A DNA stretch of 64,000 bases, taken from positions 1 through 64,000 of the forward strand of contig NZ_JAPFPW010000004.1 in the NCBI RefSeq assembly GCF_026155325.1, in the 5' to 3' direction. The position numbers and the translations under genes were made by a program. How positions within the stretch are numbered: position 1 is the first letter of the stretch; the number at the start of each line of letters is the position of its first letter. The notes under the pieces are model-generated. The model ran no database searches, was not told where the DNA came from, and saw nothing but the letters and a program-made list of their open reading frames with translations. Origin of the DNA: Desulfobotulus pelophilus. Lineage in GTDB: Bacteria; Desulfobacterota; Desulfobacteria; Desulfobacterales; ASO4-4. Shown here piece by piece: positions 35,453 through 44,726 of this stretch.

Positions 35453-36121
35453 TTATTTCATCCATGGCATCCGGCTGAGCACGCGCTGGGCCATGGAAGG
35501 TCGGGGAGCGAAGGGGTCAGGATCCAGTCGTATGGTCTGGCTGCGGGAAAGGGCAAGAGTTGTCCGGAGGTCGGAAGAGATGGCATCTGCTTCGGTCCGG
35601 ATGGCATCGCGGCCTTTTTCGGCATTGACAAGACGGGTGACATACAGGGCCTGAAGAGCGGTACCTGCACGGGATATGCTTGTTTCCACTTCCCGGCGGA
35701 GGCTTTCCCATTCCCGCATTTCTGACTGGGGAATGCGCCTCTGGTCGGGAAAGCGCTGGGCGATGGCTTCAATTCTATTCATTTCCTTTCCGATGAGAGC
35801 CAGTTCCGCATTGAGTCCCCTCAGGGCTTCATAGCTTTGCGGAATATGCTCCCAGATGAAGAAAAGAAAGGCATCTTCAAAGGCAAGGTGCTCCATGATG
35901 TGGGCAGGATAAACGGGAGCTTTTTCTTCCTTTTCCGGTTGGAGAAAAGAGAGAAGGGCAAAGGCTCCGGCAATGGCCGCCATGCCTGCCAGAACCGCCA
36001 CCAGAAGAATTTTTTTTCGTGATCTGGGTGGTGGGGGCGGAGGTGGCGGTGGTTCCGGCTCGTTTTTTCTGCCTTTTTTTTTATGGGCCGACTTTGTAGG
36101 GACTTTTTCTTTTTTTTCCAA
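35453..36121 (-). CDS. Uncharacterised membrane-anchored protein of the ole cluster
   Basis: A 222-aa protein starting with TTG (36121, AAAGGG seven bases upstream). It has a Lys-rich N-terminus, a run of nine prolines at residues 24-32, a single membrane helix at 38-60, and an alpha-helical C-terminal part of about 160 residues (for example LRGLNAELALIGKEMNRIEA and SLRREVETSISRAGTALQAL). The topology suggests cytoplasmic tail in, helical domain in the periplasm. It lies between oleB and oleC on the same strand, 33 bases from oleC, so it is very likely co-transcribed. I recognise no family; a scaffold for the Ole assembly or product export is speculation. Confidence 0.6.
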   Translation of the reverse strand: MEKKEKVPTKSAHKKKGRKNEPEPPPPPPPPPRSRKKILLVAVLAGMAAIAGAFALLSFLQPEKEEKAPVYPAHIMEHLAFEDAFLFFIWEHIPQSYEALRGLNAELALIGKEMNRIEAIAQRFPDQRRIPQSEMREWESLRREVETSISRAGTALQALYVTRLVNAEKGRDAIRTEADAISSDLRTTLALSRSQTIRLDPDPFAPRPSMAQRVLSRMPWMK

Positions 36122-36273
36122 TGGATTCCCTTTTTACTGTCCGGTGCGCAGTGGCAGAAACTTATTCAGAAGATGGGATAAGTGTACCCTGAATTCTTTT
36201 TCGTTTCAAATGGCATCCTGTCATTCCGGATGAACTGTACGGATTGTATGAAAGCAGAGGGAGCCTTTCCCGG

Positions 36274-37170
36274 TCAGTTTTTTTGCTCCAGAAAGGCACG
36301 CAGCAGGATCATGCAGCGTTCCCTCTCATCTTCAAAAAGATAATGACCGGCATTGGGAAAACTGTGGCAGGCTGCATCCGGGAAACAATGCTGCCAGCGG
36401 TCCCGGTAGTCCGTGTCAAAAACAAAGTCTTTTTCTCCCCATAGAATGATTTTGGGCAGAGGGGTGAGGATGGAAAGATTTTTTTCTGCCCAGGCAACGG
36501 CTTCATAACTCCGGTCGCCGGGAGTGAGGGGAATATCCTGTACAAAGGCCAGCTGGGCTCGGCGGTGCACAGGACGGCGATAGGGGAAAAGATAGCCTTC
36601 CTGAACGGTAGAAGAAAGTTTTCTTACGGAACAGAAGAGCAGGGCGCATTTGGAAAAAAGATTCATGCCCAGAATGGCAGGGACGGCAAGGGGGCGGACA
36701 TCTCTGGCAAGCCGGATGCGAAGGGGAAGCTGTTTTTCTGCCGGTTGCAGGAATCCTGCCGTATTGGTGATGACAAAACTTTTGATCCGTTCCGGTCTGC
36801 GCAGGGCCAGAAGGGTGCCGATCATGCCGCCCCAGTCGTGAACAATGAGGTGAACGGGTTCTTCCGGAGCTACGGCATCCAGAAACGTTTCCGTGTCCCG
36901 TACCCGCTGCATAAGAGAGTGCTCATGATCTTCCGGATGGGGTTTATCGGAAAGACCCATGCCGATGTGGTCCGGTACCAGTACCCGGTACATCGGAGAG
37001 AGGGTTTGCACCACATGTCTGTAATAGAAACTCCATGTGGGATTACCGTGCAGGCAGAGGACAACGGGCCCGCTGCCTTCATCAATGTAATGCATGGAAA
37101 ATCCGTTGACAGAGACGGCCCGGGACCGGAAGGGATAGATTCTTTTGAGTTCATGGGACATTGTCTGCAT
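36274..37170 (-). CDS. oleB: OleB-like alpha/beta hydrolase (beta-lactone decarboxylase)
   Basis: A 298-aa alpha/beta-hydrolase of the haloalkane-dehalogenase-like group. The nucleophile aspartate is in VHDWGGMIG, the oxyanion region is LCLHGNPTWSFYYRHV, and the catalytic histidine is in NAGHYLFED. OleB converts the beta-lactone produced by OleC to the cis-olefin with loss of CO2. AAAGGA lies eight bases before the ATG. Position next to oleA makes OleB the best reading; a stand-alone dehalogenase or epoxide hydrolase would be unexpected here. Confidence 0.87.
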   Translation of the reverse strand: MQTMSHELKRIYPFRSRAVSVNGFSMHYIDEGSGPVVLCLHGNPTWSFYYRHVVQTLSPMYRVLVPDHIGMGLSDKPHPEDHEHSLMQRVRDTETFLDAVAPEEPVHLIVHDWGGMIGTLLALRRPERIKSFVITNTAGFLQPAEKQLPLRIRLARDVRPLAVPAILGMNLFSKCALLFCSVRKLSSTVQEGYLFPYRRPVHRRAQLAFVQDIPLTPGDRSYEAVAWAEKNLSILTPLPKIILWGEKDFVFDTDYRDRWQHCFPDAACHSFPNAGHYLFEDERERCMILLRAFLEQKN

Positions 37171-37226
37171 GGACAGATCCTTTTATCAGAGGAGGTTTAC
37201 GCTGTGTTCCCGGTCGGGGTCTGAAA

Positions 37227-38264
37227 TTACCAGTCCAACGCCAGCATGAGGCAGTTGAGGCCGGAGCCGATCCCGAAGAACCCCACCCTGTGACCTTTTA
37301 GTATAAAACCCTGTTCGGCGGCAACGGCAGCGGTAAGGGGCAGGGAAACGGTACCCATGTTTCCCAGCAGAGGAAAGGTGGGATAATCCTTTTCAAGGGG
37401 GATACCCAGAGAGGAAAGTACCCTTTGGCGGTGGGGTGCTCCCACCTGATGGCACACAATGCGGTCCAGTTCTTCCCTTGTCATGGAAAGTTCCCTGAGA
37501 AAGGCTGTAAAGGTGCTGATGCCCAGATGCACGCCGTGGTGCAGAACGGCTGCCGCATCCGTTCGCATGCGCATGGGGGCGGATGCCGGTATACCCGTAT
37601 CCGGTCCCCACACGCAGAGATCGTGGCAGGCTGCATTGTTGCGCAGTACGCCGCCCAGAAGGCTGTGACCGGGTAGTGAGTCCTTGCGGGAGAGAACCAT
37701 GGCCGCAGCGCCGGAACCACCGGTCAGGGTGGCAATGCCTTTGGTGAAAACATCCATGGTGGGTGTGGCCAGCATGGTATCCATGGTGATATCCATAATT
37801 TGGCGTGAGGATTCACAGGCAACGACCATGCCGTTTCGGATACGGCCGGACTCAATGGCATCGGCTATAAGAAGGAGGCCGTTGATCATGCCGAGGCAGG
37901 CATTAGAGAGATCAAACATATGGGCATGGTCTGGCAGGCCGAGGCCATGGGCAACGGAACAGGCCGTTGCCGGTTCCAGATTTTCCCGGCAGACGGCGGC
38001 GTAAATCAGCATGTCCACATCCTGTGCTGGGATTCCAGCCGATTCCAGAGACTTCTGCCCTGCAGCAATGGCTCCGCGGGAAAGGGGTTCTCCCGGCTCC
38101 CATTGCCTCCGCTCCCTGACGCCCGTAAGGGCTTCCAGTTGGCCGCTACGGAGCCTCAGCCTGCTGTAAAGGGGCGCAAGGCGTTCTTCAATTTCTTTCG
38201 ATGTAACAACCCGGGACGGCAGTTCATAGGCAATGGAACGGATGACAACGGAACTGTAAAGCAA
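37227..38264 (-). CDS. oleA: OleA-like thiolase-fold head-to-head condensing enzyme
   Basis: A 345-aa FabH/thiolase-superfamily enzyme starting with TTG (38264, GAGG six bases upstream). The nucleophile is Cys123 in DLSNACLG, and Glu97 in VCRENLEP sits 26 residues before it, the same spacing as the catalytic Cys143/Glu117 pair of Xanthomonas OleA. VCHQVGAPHRQRVL and GNMGTVSLPL supply the active-site His and Asn. OleA joins two fatty acyl-CoAs in a non-decarboxylative Claisen condensation to a beta-keto acid. It is the first gene of the minus-strand ole cluster. Confidence 0.9.
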   Translation of the reverse strand: MLYSSVVIRSIAYELPSRVVTSKEIEERLAPLYSRLRLRSGQLEALTGVRERRQWEPGEPLSRGAIAAGQKSLESAGIPAQDVDMLIYAAVCRENLEPATACSVAHGLGLPDHAHMFDLSNACLGMINGLLLIADAIESGRIRNGMVVACESSRQIMDITMDTMLATPTMDVFTKGIATLTGGSGAAAMVLSRKDSLPGHSLLGGVLRNNAACHDLCVWGPDTGIPASAPMRMRTDAAAVLHHGVHLGISTFTAFLRELSMTREELDRIVCHQVGAPHRQRVLSSLGIPLEKDYPTFPLLGNMGTVSLPLTAAVAAEQGFILKGHRVGFFGIGSGLNCLMLALDW

Positions 38265-38507
38265 GGGAAACCTCTATGGATGCGGAATGCGGAAGTGGAC
38301 AGGCCGTCGGAAGAACCCGTACAGAAGGAGTCAGAGTCTGTCCGGAAAACAAGCCTGAAACTGTAACCTGAAAAATGCATATACCGTCTGGGCCTTATTT
38401 TAGCAAGCAAGGTGGACTGAATGGGCGTAAAAAGAAGCCGTATCAGGTTTTTGGCTGTTTTTCCTGCTCAGTTGCTCCGTAGCCATTGTCAGGGCATTTC
38501 TTGTATC

Positions 38508-38535
38508 TTGCAGGAATGGTTTAGCCTGGTATAGC
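38508..38535 (+). promoter_or_regulatory. Possible sigma-70 promoter of tupABC
   Basis: TTGCAG and TATAGC are separated by 16 bases, 67 bases before the tupA start in the 338-base divergent oleA/tupA region. Fit to consensus is moderate. I looked for a tungsten/molybdenum-cofactor riboswitch in this leader and could not see one. Confidence 0.35.
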
Positions 38536-38602
38536 TTGCGGATGTGATTCTTGGTAGGTACAGTTTTTTTCTGACGGAGAAATTTCTTGAGGAAAGGGTT
38601 GA

Positions 38603-39448
38603 ATGATGAAAAAAACAGGAATCTGGATGATGGCTCTGCTGATGGCTGGGGTTCTGCGGGCCGGAGCGGCGGAAAATATGATTGTCATGAGCACGACTAC
38701 CAGCACTCAGGCGTCGGGACTTCTGGATGTACTGCTGCCCGCTTTTCTGGAGGATACGGGCATCCATGTCCGGGTCATGGCCAAGGGAACGGGTGCGGCC
38801 CTCAGGGACGGCATGGATGGTAATGCGGATATTCTTTTTGTCCATGACAGGGCAAGGGAGGACCGTTTTGTGGCAGAAGGCTACGGAACCCGCCGTTACG
38901 GGGTGATGTACAACGATTTTATCCTTGTGGGGCCGGAAAAAGATACCATTTGCAGACAGGCGGACAGTATTGTGAAGGCCATGGAAGGTATTGCGCAGGC
39001 CAGACAACCCTTTGTATCCAGAGGAGATGACAGTGGCACCCATGCCCGTGAAAAGGCTTTGTGGCAGGAAAGCTCTGTCCCCCTGCTGCCTGACGGTACT
39101 CCGGAGCAGGGCCGCAGCTGGTATTATTCCATTGGGCAGGGTATGGGCGAGGCCTTGATGTTTGCTCAGGAAAAGGAAGGATATGTGCTCAGCGACCGTG
39201 GGACCTATCTCCAGTATGCATTCGGTCGTAAGGAAGGTTATGATCTGACCATCGTTTATGAAGGGGATGAAAAACTGAAAAATTCCTATGGAGTGATTCC
39301 CGTTAATCCGGAGAGATTCCCCCATGTTCGTTGGAATCATGCCGATACTTTTGCCCGCTGGTTGGTATCGGACCGTGGGCAGGCGGTGATAGGCGGTTAT
39401 CAGCTCCATGGTCAGCCCCTCTTTTTTCCGGATGCAAAACAGCAGTGA
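38603..39448 (+). CDS. tupA: Tungstate ABC transporter substrate-binding protein
   Basis: A 281-aa periplasmic binding protein with a signal peptide ending near RAGAAEN. The oxyanion-binding motif VMSTTTSTQASGLL, with its TTTS segment, is the TupA signature, and FVSRGDDSGTHAREKALW and GMGEALMFAQEKEGYVLSDRGTY match the second lobe. It would deliver tungstate with high affinity for tungsten enzymes such as aldehyde:ferredoxin oxidoreductases or formate dehydrogenases. tupB and tupC follow on the same strand. Confidence 0.93.
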   Translation: MMKKTGIWMMALLMAGVLRAGAAENMIVMSTTTSTQASGLLDVLLPAFLEDTGIHVRVMAKGTGAALRDGMDGNADILFVHDRAREDRFVAEGYGTRRYGVMYNDFILVGPEKDTICRQADSIVKAMEGIAQARQPFVSRGDDSGTHAREKALWQESSVPLLPDGTPEQGRSWYYSIGQGMGEALMFAQEKEGYVLSDRGTYLQYAFGRKEGYDLTIVYEGDEKLKNSYGVIPVNPERFPHVRWNHADTFARWLVSDRGQAVIGGYQLHGQPLFFPDAKQQ

Positions 39449-39493
39449 TGATCCGTTTGGGACGGCTAAAACAGGTAAGGGAAAAGAGCGGGC

Positions 39494-40195
39494 ATGGATT
39501 TTTTGGTGCGAAGCCTGACGGAAGCATTTTGTATGATTCTTTCCTTTGATGCGGAGCTGTATGCCATCATCGGGCTATCCTTGTATGTGAGTTTTTTTGC
39601 GGTTCTCTTTGCGTCCCTTCTGGGAATTCCCATGGGATTCTGGCTGGCCGTTTCCTCCTTTCCAGGGAAAAGGGGGGTGATTACCCTTGTGAATACCTGT
39701 CTGGCGTTGCCCACGGTGGTGATTGGCCTTTTTGTTTATGTGTTTCTTTCACGGAGTGGTCCCTTTGGGTTTCTGGGCTGGCTTTATACGCCAAAGGCCA
39801 TCATCATCGGTCAGTTGATTCTGATTCTGCCGTGGGTTGTTTCCCTGACGCTCACGGCGGTCAACCGAGTGGATGCTCGGTATTACCGCACGGCACTCAC
39901 CCTCGGTGCCACGGCTTTGGGGGCCTCTCTGACCGTTGTCCGGGAAGCCCGTTTTGGTATTCTTGCGGCGGTGATCGCGGCATTTGCCAGAGCCATTGCT
40001 GAAATTGGCATTGCCATGATGCTGGGTGGAAATATCCGTGGATTTACCCGCACCATGACCACTGCCATGGCCCTTGAGCACAACAAGGGTGAATTTGTTC
40101 TGGCCGTGGCTCTGGGGCTGGTCCTTCTGGCCGTGAGTCTTGCCATGAATGTGGTTCTGCAGATGGCTCAGGGCAGGTACGGAGAGGGTGCATGA
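39494..40195 (+). CDS. tupB: Tungstate ABC transporter permease
   Basis: A 233-aa permease with five to six membrane helices. The EAA-like cytoplasmic loop, which contacts the ATPase, is TLGATALGASLTVVREARFG followed by ARAIAEIGIAMMLGGNIRG. Other permease blocks are LYVSFFAVLFASLLGIPMGF and LALPTVVIGLFVYVF. It starts 45 bases after tupA and its stop overlaps the tupC start (ATGA), so translation is coupled. Confidence 0.93.
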   Translation: MDFLVRSLTEAFCMILSFDAELYAIIGLSLYVSFFAVLFASLLGIPMGFWLAVSSFPGKRGVITLVNTCLALPTVVIGLFVYVFLSRSGPFGFLGWLYTPKAIIIGQLILILPWVVSLTLTAVNRVDARYYRTALTLGATALGASLTVVREARFGILAAVIAAFARAIAEIGIAMMLGGNIRGFTRTMTTAMALEHNKGEFVLAVALGLVLLAVSLAMNVVLQMAQGRYGEGA

Positions 40196-41226
40196 GTGCG
40201 GTTTATATTCTGGAAAATGTGGAGCAGATTCTGGGAGGCCGATGTGTGCTGTCTCTGGATTCCCTGATGGTTGAATCCGGAAAGGCCTATGCCCTTCAGG
40301 GACCTAATGGCAGCGGCAAAACCACACTTCTGCATCTGCTGGCCTTTCTTCGTGCCCCGGTTTTGGGGGAGGTTGTGTTTCAGGGTGAGCGGGTCCGTTG
40401 GGACGCCCGCTCTCTCACTGCCCTGCGGCGCAGGGTGGTGCTGGTGGAGCAGCATCCGGTGATGTTTACGGATACCGTAATGAAGAATGTGTGTTACGGC
40501 CTTCGCAAAAGACGGGTACCCGGAAGTCGTCAGCAGAGCATGGCCAAGGAATGTCTGGATCTTGTGGGAATGGCAGATCAGGAGCATCGTTCGGCCCATC
40601 TTTTGTCCGGGGGAGAAATTCAGCGGGTGGCCATTGCCCGTGCCCTTGCCTGCCAGCCGGATGTATTGTTGTTGGATGAGCCCATATCCAGTGTGGATAT
40701 GGAAAACGCAGGAAGGATTGAGTGCCTGCTGGAAGATCTTCGCAAAAAAGGGAGAATGACTTTGATTTTTTCCACCCATAAGCCCCTTGAAGCCTTGAGG
40801 CTTGCGGATGAGAGGATTTTTCTCTCAGGAGGCAGAAGGGTGGCGGCGGGTGGAGAGAATATGGTTTCCGGAACCCTTTACGGTGAAAAGGGACGGACGC
40901 TGTTTCGTACGGCAAATGGAATGGAAATAGGCGTATCCGCCCAGCACGTGGCCTCCGGTCAGGTGCGGCTTGTGATTCGGCCAGAAAAAATCCGTCTTTT
41001 TACCCTGGAAGAAGCCATAGATAAGGGCATGGAGAATGTATTTGAGGGCAGGATACTGCAGATGCATGAAGAAAATGGCCAGATCAGTCTTGTTATGGAT
41101 ATGGGGATGCCTCTGTTTGTCCGCACATCCAGACAGTGGCTGATGCGGGCAGGGGTTCTGCCGGGAGACAGGATTCGGGCCGCATGGGGACCGGAGGCCA
41201 TGGATCTTCTGCCTCCGTCGTCCTGA
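40192..41226 (+). CDS. tupC: Tungstate ABC transporter ATP-binding protein with C-terminal TOBE-like domain
   Basis: A 344-aa ABC ATPase: Walker A GPNGSGKTTLL, Q-loop VLVEQHPVMF, signature LLSGGEIQRVAIARALA, Walker B VLLLDEPISSVD, H-loop FSTHK. Beyond residue 230 there is a C-terminal extension (QVRLVIRPEKIRLF, EGRILQMHEENGQISLVMDM, FVRTSRQWLM) resembling TOBE/MOP oxyanion domains, as in ModC-like ATPases; this could allow feedback inhibition by tungstate or molybdate. It completes the tupABC operon. Confidence 0.9.
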   Translation: MSAVYILENVEQILGGRCVLSLDSLMVESGKAYALQGPNGSGKTTLLHLLAFLRAPVLGEVVFQGERVRWDARSLTALRRRVVLVEQHPVMFTDTVMKNVCYGLRKRRVPGSRQQSMAKECLDLVGMADQEHRSAHLLSGGEIQRVAIARALACQPDVLLLDEPISSVDMENAGRIECLLEDLRKKGRMTLIFSTHKPLEALRLADERIFLSGGRRVAAGGENMVSGTLYGEKGRTLFRTANGMEIGVSAQHVASGQVRLVIRPEKIRLFTLEEAIDKGMENVFEGRILQMHEENGQISLVMDMGMPLFVRTSRQWLMRAGVLPGDRIRAAWGPEAMDLLPPSS

Positions 41227-41626
41227 AACGGGGGTTGATATTTTTGGTGAAAAAGCGTGGCCTTCCCATTTTTTCCGGAATGGGTGAGGGCGGTGGCAGG
41301 CAGGTACCGGAGGTCTGGATGAACGGGAAAAAAGTACCTGTCTGTCATCGTCATGTCCTGTACGGAAGTTTGACATAAGTTACCACATTGCTTGCAGCTG
41401 TTTCCTGCTGGTGCAGGATGGGGGGCACTCCATTTCGTTGAGGACTTGCCCGAAAATGACAGTTGGCCGTCAATCACACGTAACATATAGCCATAACTGG
41501 CTCATAATGCACAGAGTCTATTGTGTGTCGAGTTGTTCGGGCAGGGGATTTTGGTCAAGCTTGTTTCTTTTTTAAAAAGGGAGGGGAAGGCCCGTTCCTG
41601 TATTTTTTGTGCCACAGCCTGTGGGT
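41227..41626. other. Intergenic region after tupC
   Basis: About 400 bases between tupC and the convergent gene. A short open frame continues out of phase across the tupC end but lacks protein-like sequence. I see no gene, and only weak dyads before the terminator at 41627. Confidence 0.4.
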
Positions 41627-41672
41627 ACCGGATGGGCCTCCTTTCAGAATGAAAGCCGCATCCGGTCTTTTT
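41627..41672. terminator. Bidirectional-looking terminator between tupC and the TIGR01777 gene
   Basis: An 8-bp stem ACCGGATG/CATCCGGT (41627-41634 with 41659-41666) encloses a further small hairpin and runs into a T-rich tract on the plus strand. It sits at the 3' end of both converging genes. Confidence 0.6.
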
Positions 41673-42582
41673 ATTCTTTTTTTTCTTCCATGGCGGCTGT
41701 GAGGGCTTCATCCAGTGTGGGGTATACAAAGGAAAACCCTTCTTTCAGGAGTTTATCCGGTACGCCGCGCTGGCTGGCCAGGAGCACTTCTCCGAAATGA
41801 CCGAGGAAGAGGCGGAGGGCAAAGGCAGGTACCCGCATAAAGTTGGGTCGGTGGAGTTTTTCAGCCAGCGTAGCGGAAAAGATTCCGTTGGTAACACTCT
41901 CCGGTGCGGAAAGATTATAAACTCCTTGTGTTTCCGACTGATCTGCAAAAAAGCTTACAGCCCGCACAATATCGTCTGTATGGATCCATGGCATCCACTG
42001 CGTCCCCGATCCCAGTGGTCCGCCCAGGCCCATGCGGTAGGCCGGAATCATTTTTGAAAGGGCTCCTCCCTTATCTCCCATAACAATCCCCAGGCGCATG
42101 CAGATAACCCTCACCCCCTTTGTTTCAGCTTTCATGGCTGCGTCTTCCCAGTCCACACAGAGGCGGGCCAGAAAATCACTGCCGGGTCCATGGTCTTCCC
42201 GGAGGATATCATCTCCGCAGGAGCCGTAGTATCCGATGGCGGAGGTTGAAACAAGGGTTTGTCCCTCTTTACCGGATAAGGCATTTACCAGATTCCCTGT
42301 GGTCAGAATACGGGAATTATACATGGTTTCCATGGAAGATTTTGTCCAGTAATGAAAGATACTGCGACCGGCAAGGTTGATGATGAGATCGGCATCTCCA
42401 GCGGCCTCCTGCCAGGTGCCGGGCCGGGTGGTATCGGCCTGGATGTAGGAAAGCTTTTCATGGAAAAGGCCGGGATGGGCTGGCGCCAGATCCACAGCTG
42501 TTACGTTATGGTCTTTGTCCAGCAGGGAAGAAAGGATGCGGGTGCCCACAAAACCGGCACCGCCGGTGACAAAACACTGCAT
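41671..42582 (-). CDS. TIGR01777-family NAD(P)-binding epimerase-like protein
   Basis: A 303-aa extended SDR protein of the YfcH/TIGR01777 group. Recognisable blocks are VTGGAGFVGTRILSSLL (nucleotide binding), DADLIINLAGRSIFHYWT, SAIGYYGS, and the C-terminal LRLFLGHFGEVLLASQRGVP with LLKEGFSFVYPTLDEAL, which is diagnostic of the family. The substrate is not established; distant relatives affect cell division timing in cyanobacteria and plastids. It ends at a terminator shared with tupC and is divergent from the chemotaxis receptor gene. Confidence 0.87.
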   Translation of the reverse strand: MQCFVTGGAGFVGTRILSSLLDKDHNVTAVDLAPAHPGLFHEKLSYIQADTTRPGTWQEAAGDADLIINLAGRSIFHYWTKSSMETMYNSRILTTGNLVNALSGKEGQTLVSTSAIGYYGSCGDDILREDHGPGSDFLARLCVDWEDAAMKAETKGVRVICMRLGIVMGDKGGALSKMIPAYRMGLGGPLGSGTQWMPWIHTDDIVRAVSFFADQSETQGVYNLSAPESVTNGIFSATLAEKLHRPNFMRVPAFALRLFLGHFGEVLLASQRGVPDKLLKEGFSFVYPTLDEALTAAMEEKKE

Positions 42583-42995
42583 GGGATACCTCCTTGGTTT
42601 TCAAAAAGTCTGTTGCAGGGCTGCGGGCCACGGTGAAAGGGACTCTTATCCGGTTCCGTGAACAGCCATGGGGTTTCCGGCGCAATGGGTATTACGATCC
42701 CTGTTTCTGTAACCTCGGATCTGAGTTGGTCTTGTGCATGTTGGGCAGACAGTTTTTTTGCGACGGAAGGGCTGTGGATCAGCCAGCTTCCATGAAGGAA
42801 ATACTTGTCTTTGTTTTGCCGGTAGAATCATGCTTCAGTGTAATATGGACCCAGCCCCATGTAAAAGTTTTTATTCAGAAAGACTGGAAGTGTGCCGATG
42901 CTTTCCAAGCGCATGGAAGAGGGGTGGGTTTGAAGTGGCATACTTTTTAAAAGTGGTGCGAAAGCAACGGTGGAGTGAAAACTCTGGAGGATCGT
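42583..42995. other. Divergent intergenic region before the chemoreceptor gene
   Basis: About 410 bases, with promoters for the two divergent genes expected here. The 118-codon open frame on the plus strand at 42594-42950 has no credible start signal and no protein family resemblance. Nothing else recognised. Confidence 0.4.
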
Positions 42996-44687
42996 ATGAA
43001 TTTGAAAATTAAGGCGAAGCTTGTTTTGCTTACGGCAGGTCTTCTGGTGATGACTGGAGTGGCTCTGGGTGTGGCTGCCTATACCAACGCGGCCAGTATG
43101 GCGTATGGGCTTATGGCAGACACTCTGCAGCGTAAGCTTGGCGGGGATATTCATGCGGCCCGTCTTTATCTGAAAGACTATTATGGTGAGCTTTCTATGC
43201 AGGATGGGCGTCTTGTGGACAGGGAAGGACGCACCCTTGAAAACCGATTTGATATGGTGGACAGAATTCTCGAAGACCTGGGTGTGGCAGCAACGGTCTT
43301 CCAGAAAGAAAGGCAGGATTTTATCCGTATTACCACCAATATCCGTGGTGAAGATGGCAGCCGGGCTGTGGGGACAAGGCTGGGAAGGCAGAGCCCGGCC
43401 TATGATCCTGTGCTGGGTGGGAAGCTCTATTCGGGGGATGCCCTGATTTTGGGAGCCCCCTTTCTTACGGCCTACGATCCCATTTTGGATAAAAGAGGTG
43501 AGGTTGTCGGCATCCTTTTTATCGGTATTCCTCAGGCGGAAGTTGTGGCTGTCATATCCCGTGGTCTGAATGCTCTTGCGCTGGCCACTGTTTCGTTTTT
43601 TGCAGTTTTTCTGGCGGCGGCCCTGGTTATTCTTTTTGTCAGTCTTCAACGTCTTGTGCGCCCTATTCTTCTGGTTAGCCGGGGGCTTCAGGATATCGCC
43701 CAGGGAGAAGGGGATCTGACCCAGCGTCTTCCGGTGCAGGCAAAGGATGAGGTGGGAGAACTTGCTGGATGGTTCAATACCTTTGTGGCCAATCTGCAGG
43801 ATCTGATTCGGGATATTGGCCGGGGAGTGGAGACACTGGCTGCCGCTTCCCTTGAGCTTTCCACGGTTTCCGGAAGAATGCAGGAAGGAGTGGTAGCCGT
43901 GTCAGGAAAAGCAGAAGAGGTGGCCGTTTCGGCCGATGTCATGCGCGTCAGCATGCTGCAGTCTGCAGCGGGACTGGAGCAGTCTGCCAGTAATGCCGCA
44001 CTTCTGGCTGCCGCATCCGAAGAAATGTCAGCCACCATAGATGAAATGGCAGCCCGTACACAAAGGGCCGGGGCAACATCTGATGATGCGGCAGAAAATG
44101 TTTCCCAGATGGCCGCCCACATGGAAAGTCTCAAGGAAGCGGCTGGCAGTATTGGGAAAATCATTGAAACCATCAGTGACATTTCCGATCAGGTAAATCT
44201 TCTTGCACTGAATGCCACCATAGAGGCAGCCCGTGCCGGAGAAGCCGGTAAAGGATTTGCGGTGGTTGCCAAGGAGATCAAGGACCTGGCCCGGCAGACA
44301 GCCGGTGCCACGGAAGATATTCGAAAGCAGATAGAAGGGATTCAGCAGACAACCGTAACCACGGTGGAAGATGTGGAGACCATTACTACAGTCATTCATG
44401 GTGTGAGTGAGATGATGGGCAGTATCAGCGCGTCCATTGAGGAACAGTCTTCTGTGGCCCGGGAAATGGCGGGTAATGTGGCAGATGTATCGCAAGGAAT
44501 TGAAATGGTGTACAAAACGGCCGATAAAAATGCCCTTGTGGTGGAAAGCGTAACAGCGGATATGGGAGGTATCAGTGCCGCCATGGGTACCATGCAGGAA
44601 AGCGGAAGCCGGGTGAAGGACAGCGCAGCAGAGCTTTTGGGTCTGGCAGAAAGTCTCCGGCAGATGGTGGGCCGTTTCAGGGTATGA
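42996..44687 (+). CDS. Methyl-accepting chemotaxis protein with single Cache sensor
   Basis: From ATG 42996 (GGAGG five bases upstream) the receptor has 563 aa. It has an N-terminal membrane helix, a periplasmic single-Cache domain (about 35-180; [16 protein letters not shown] and [14 protein letters not shown]), a second helix (about 190-215), a HAMP domain ([20 protein letters not shown]) and a cytoplasmic signalling domain. The hairpin tip that contacts CheA/CheW is [20 protein letters not shown] followed by [15 protein letters not shown]. Helical repeats flank it. The ligand is unknown; small carboxylates are common for this Cache type. A strong terminator starts at its stop. Confidence 0.92.
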   Translation: MNLKIKAKLVLLTAGLLVMTGVALGVAAYTNAASMAYGLMADTLQRKLGGDIHAARLYLKDYYGELSMQDGRLVDREGRTLENRFDMVDRILEDLGVAATVFQKERQDFIRITTNIRGEDGSRAVGTRLGRQSPAYDPVLGGKLYSGDALILGAPFLTAYDPILDKRGEVVGILFIGIPQAEVVAVISRGLNALALATVSFFAVFLAAALVILFVSLQRLVRPILLVSRGLQDIAQGEGDLTQRLPVQAKDEVGELAGWFNTFVANLQDLIRDIGRGVETLAAASLELSTVSGRMQEGVVAVSGKAEEVAVSADVMRVSMLQSAAGLEQSASNAALLAAASEEMSATIDEMAARTQRAGATSDDAAENVSQMAAHMESLKEAAGSIGKIIETISDISDQVNLLALNATIEAARAGEAGKGFAVVAKEIKDLARQTAGATEDIRKQIEGIQQTTVTTVEDVETITTVIHGVSEMMGSISASIEEQSSVAREMAGNVADVSQGIEMVYKTADKNALVVESVTADMGGISAAMGTMQESGSRVKDSAAELLGLAESLRQMVGRFRV

Positions 44688-44725
44688 CCATCCTGCCTGA
44701 CCTGACAGTCATCAGGCAGGATGGT
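44687..44725. terminator. Shared terminator of the chemoreceptor and DUF523 genes
   Basis: A perfect 14-bp inverted repeat (44687-44700 with 44712-44725) lies between two converging stop codons. It should stop transcription from both directions. Confidence 0.75.
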
Positions 44726-44726
44726 G

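Noticed and set aside
38265-38602. Molybdenum/tungsten-cofactor riboswitch in the tupA leader
   Set aside because: I looked for the conserved stems and loops and found no convincing match in this 338-base region.
42594-42950. 118-codon ORF before the chemoreceptor
   Set aside because: No start signal, no family resemblance, and it spans a divergent promoter region.
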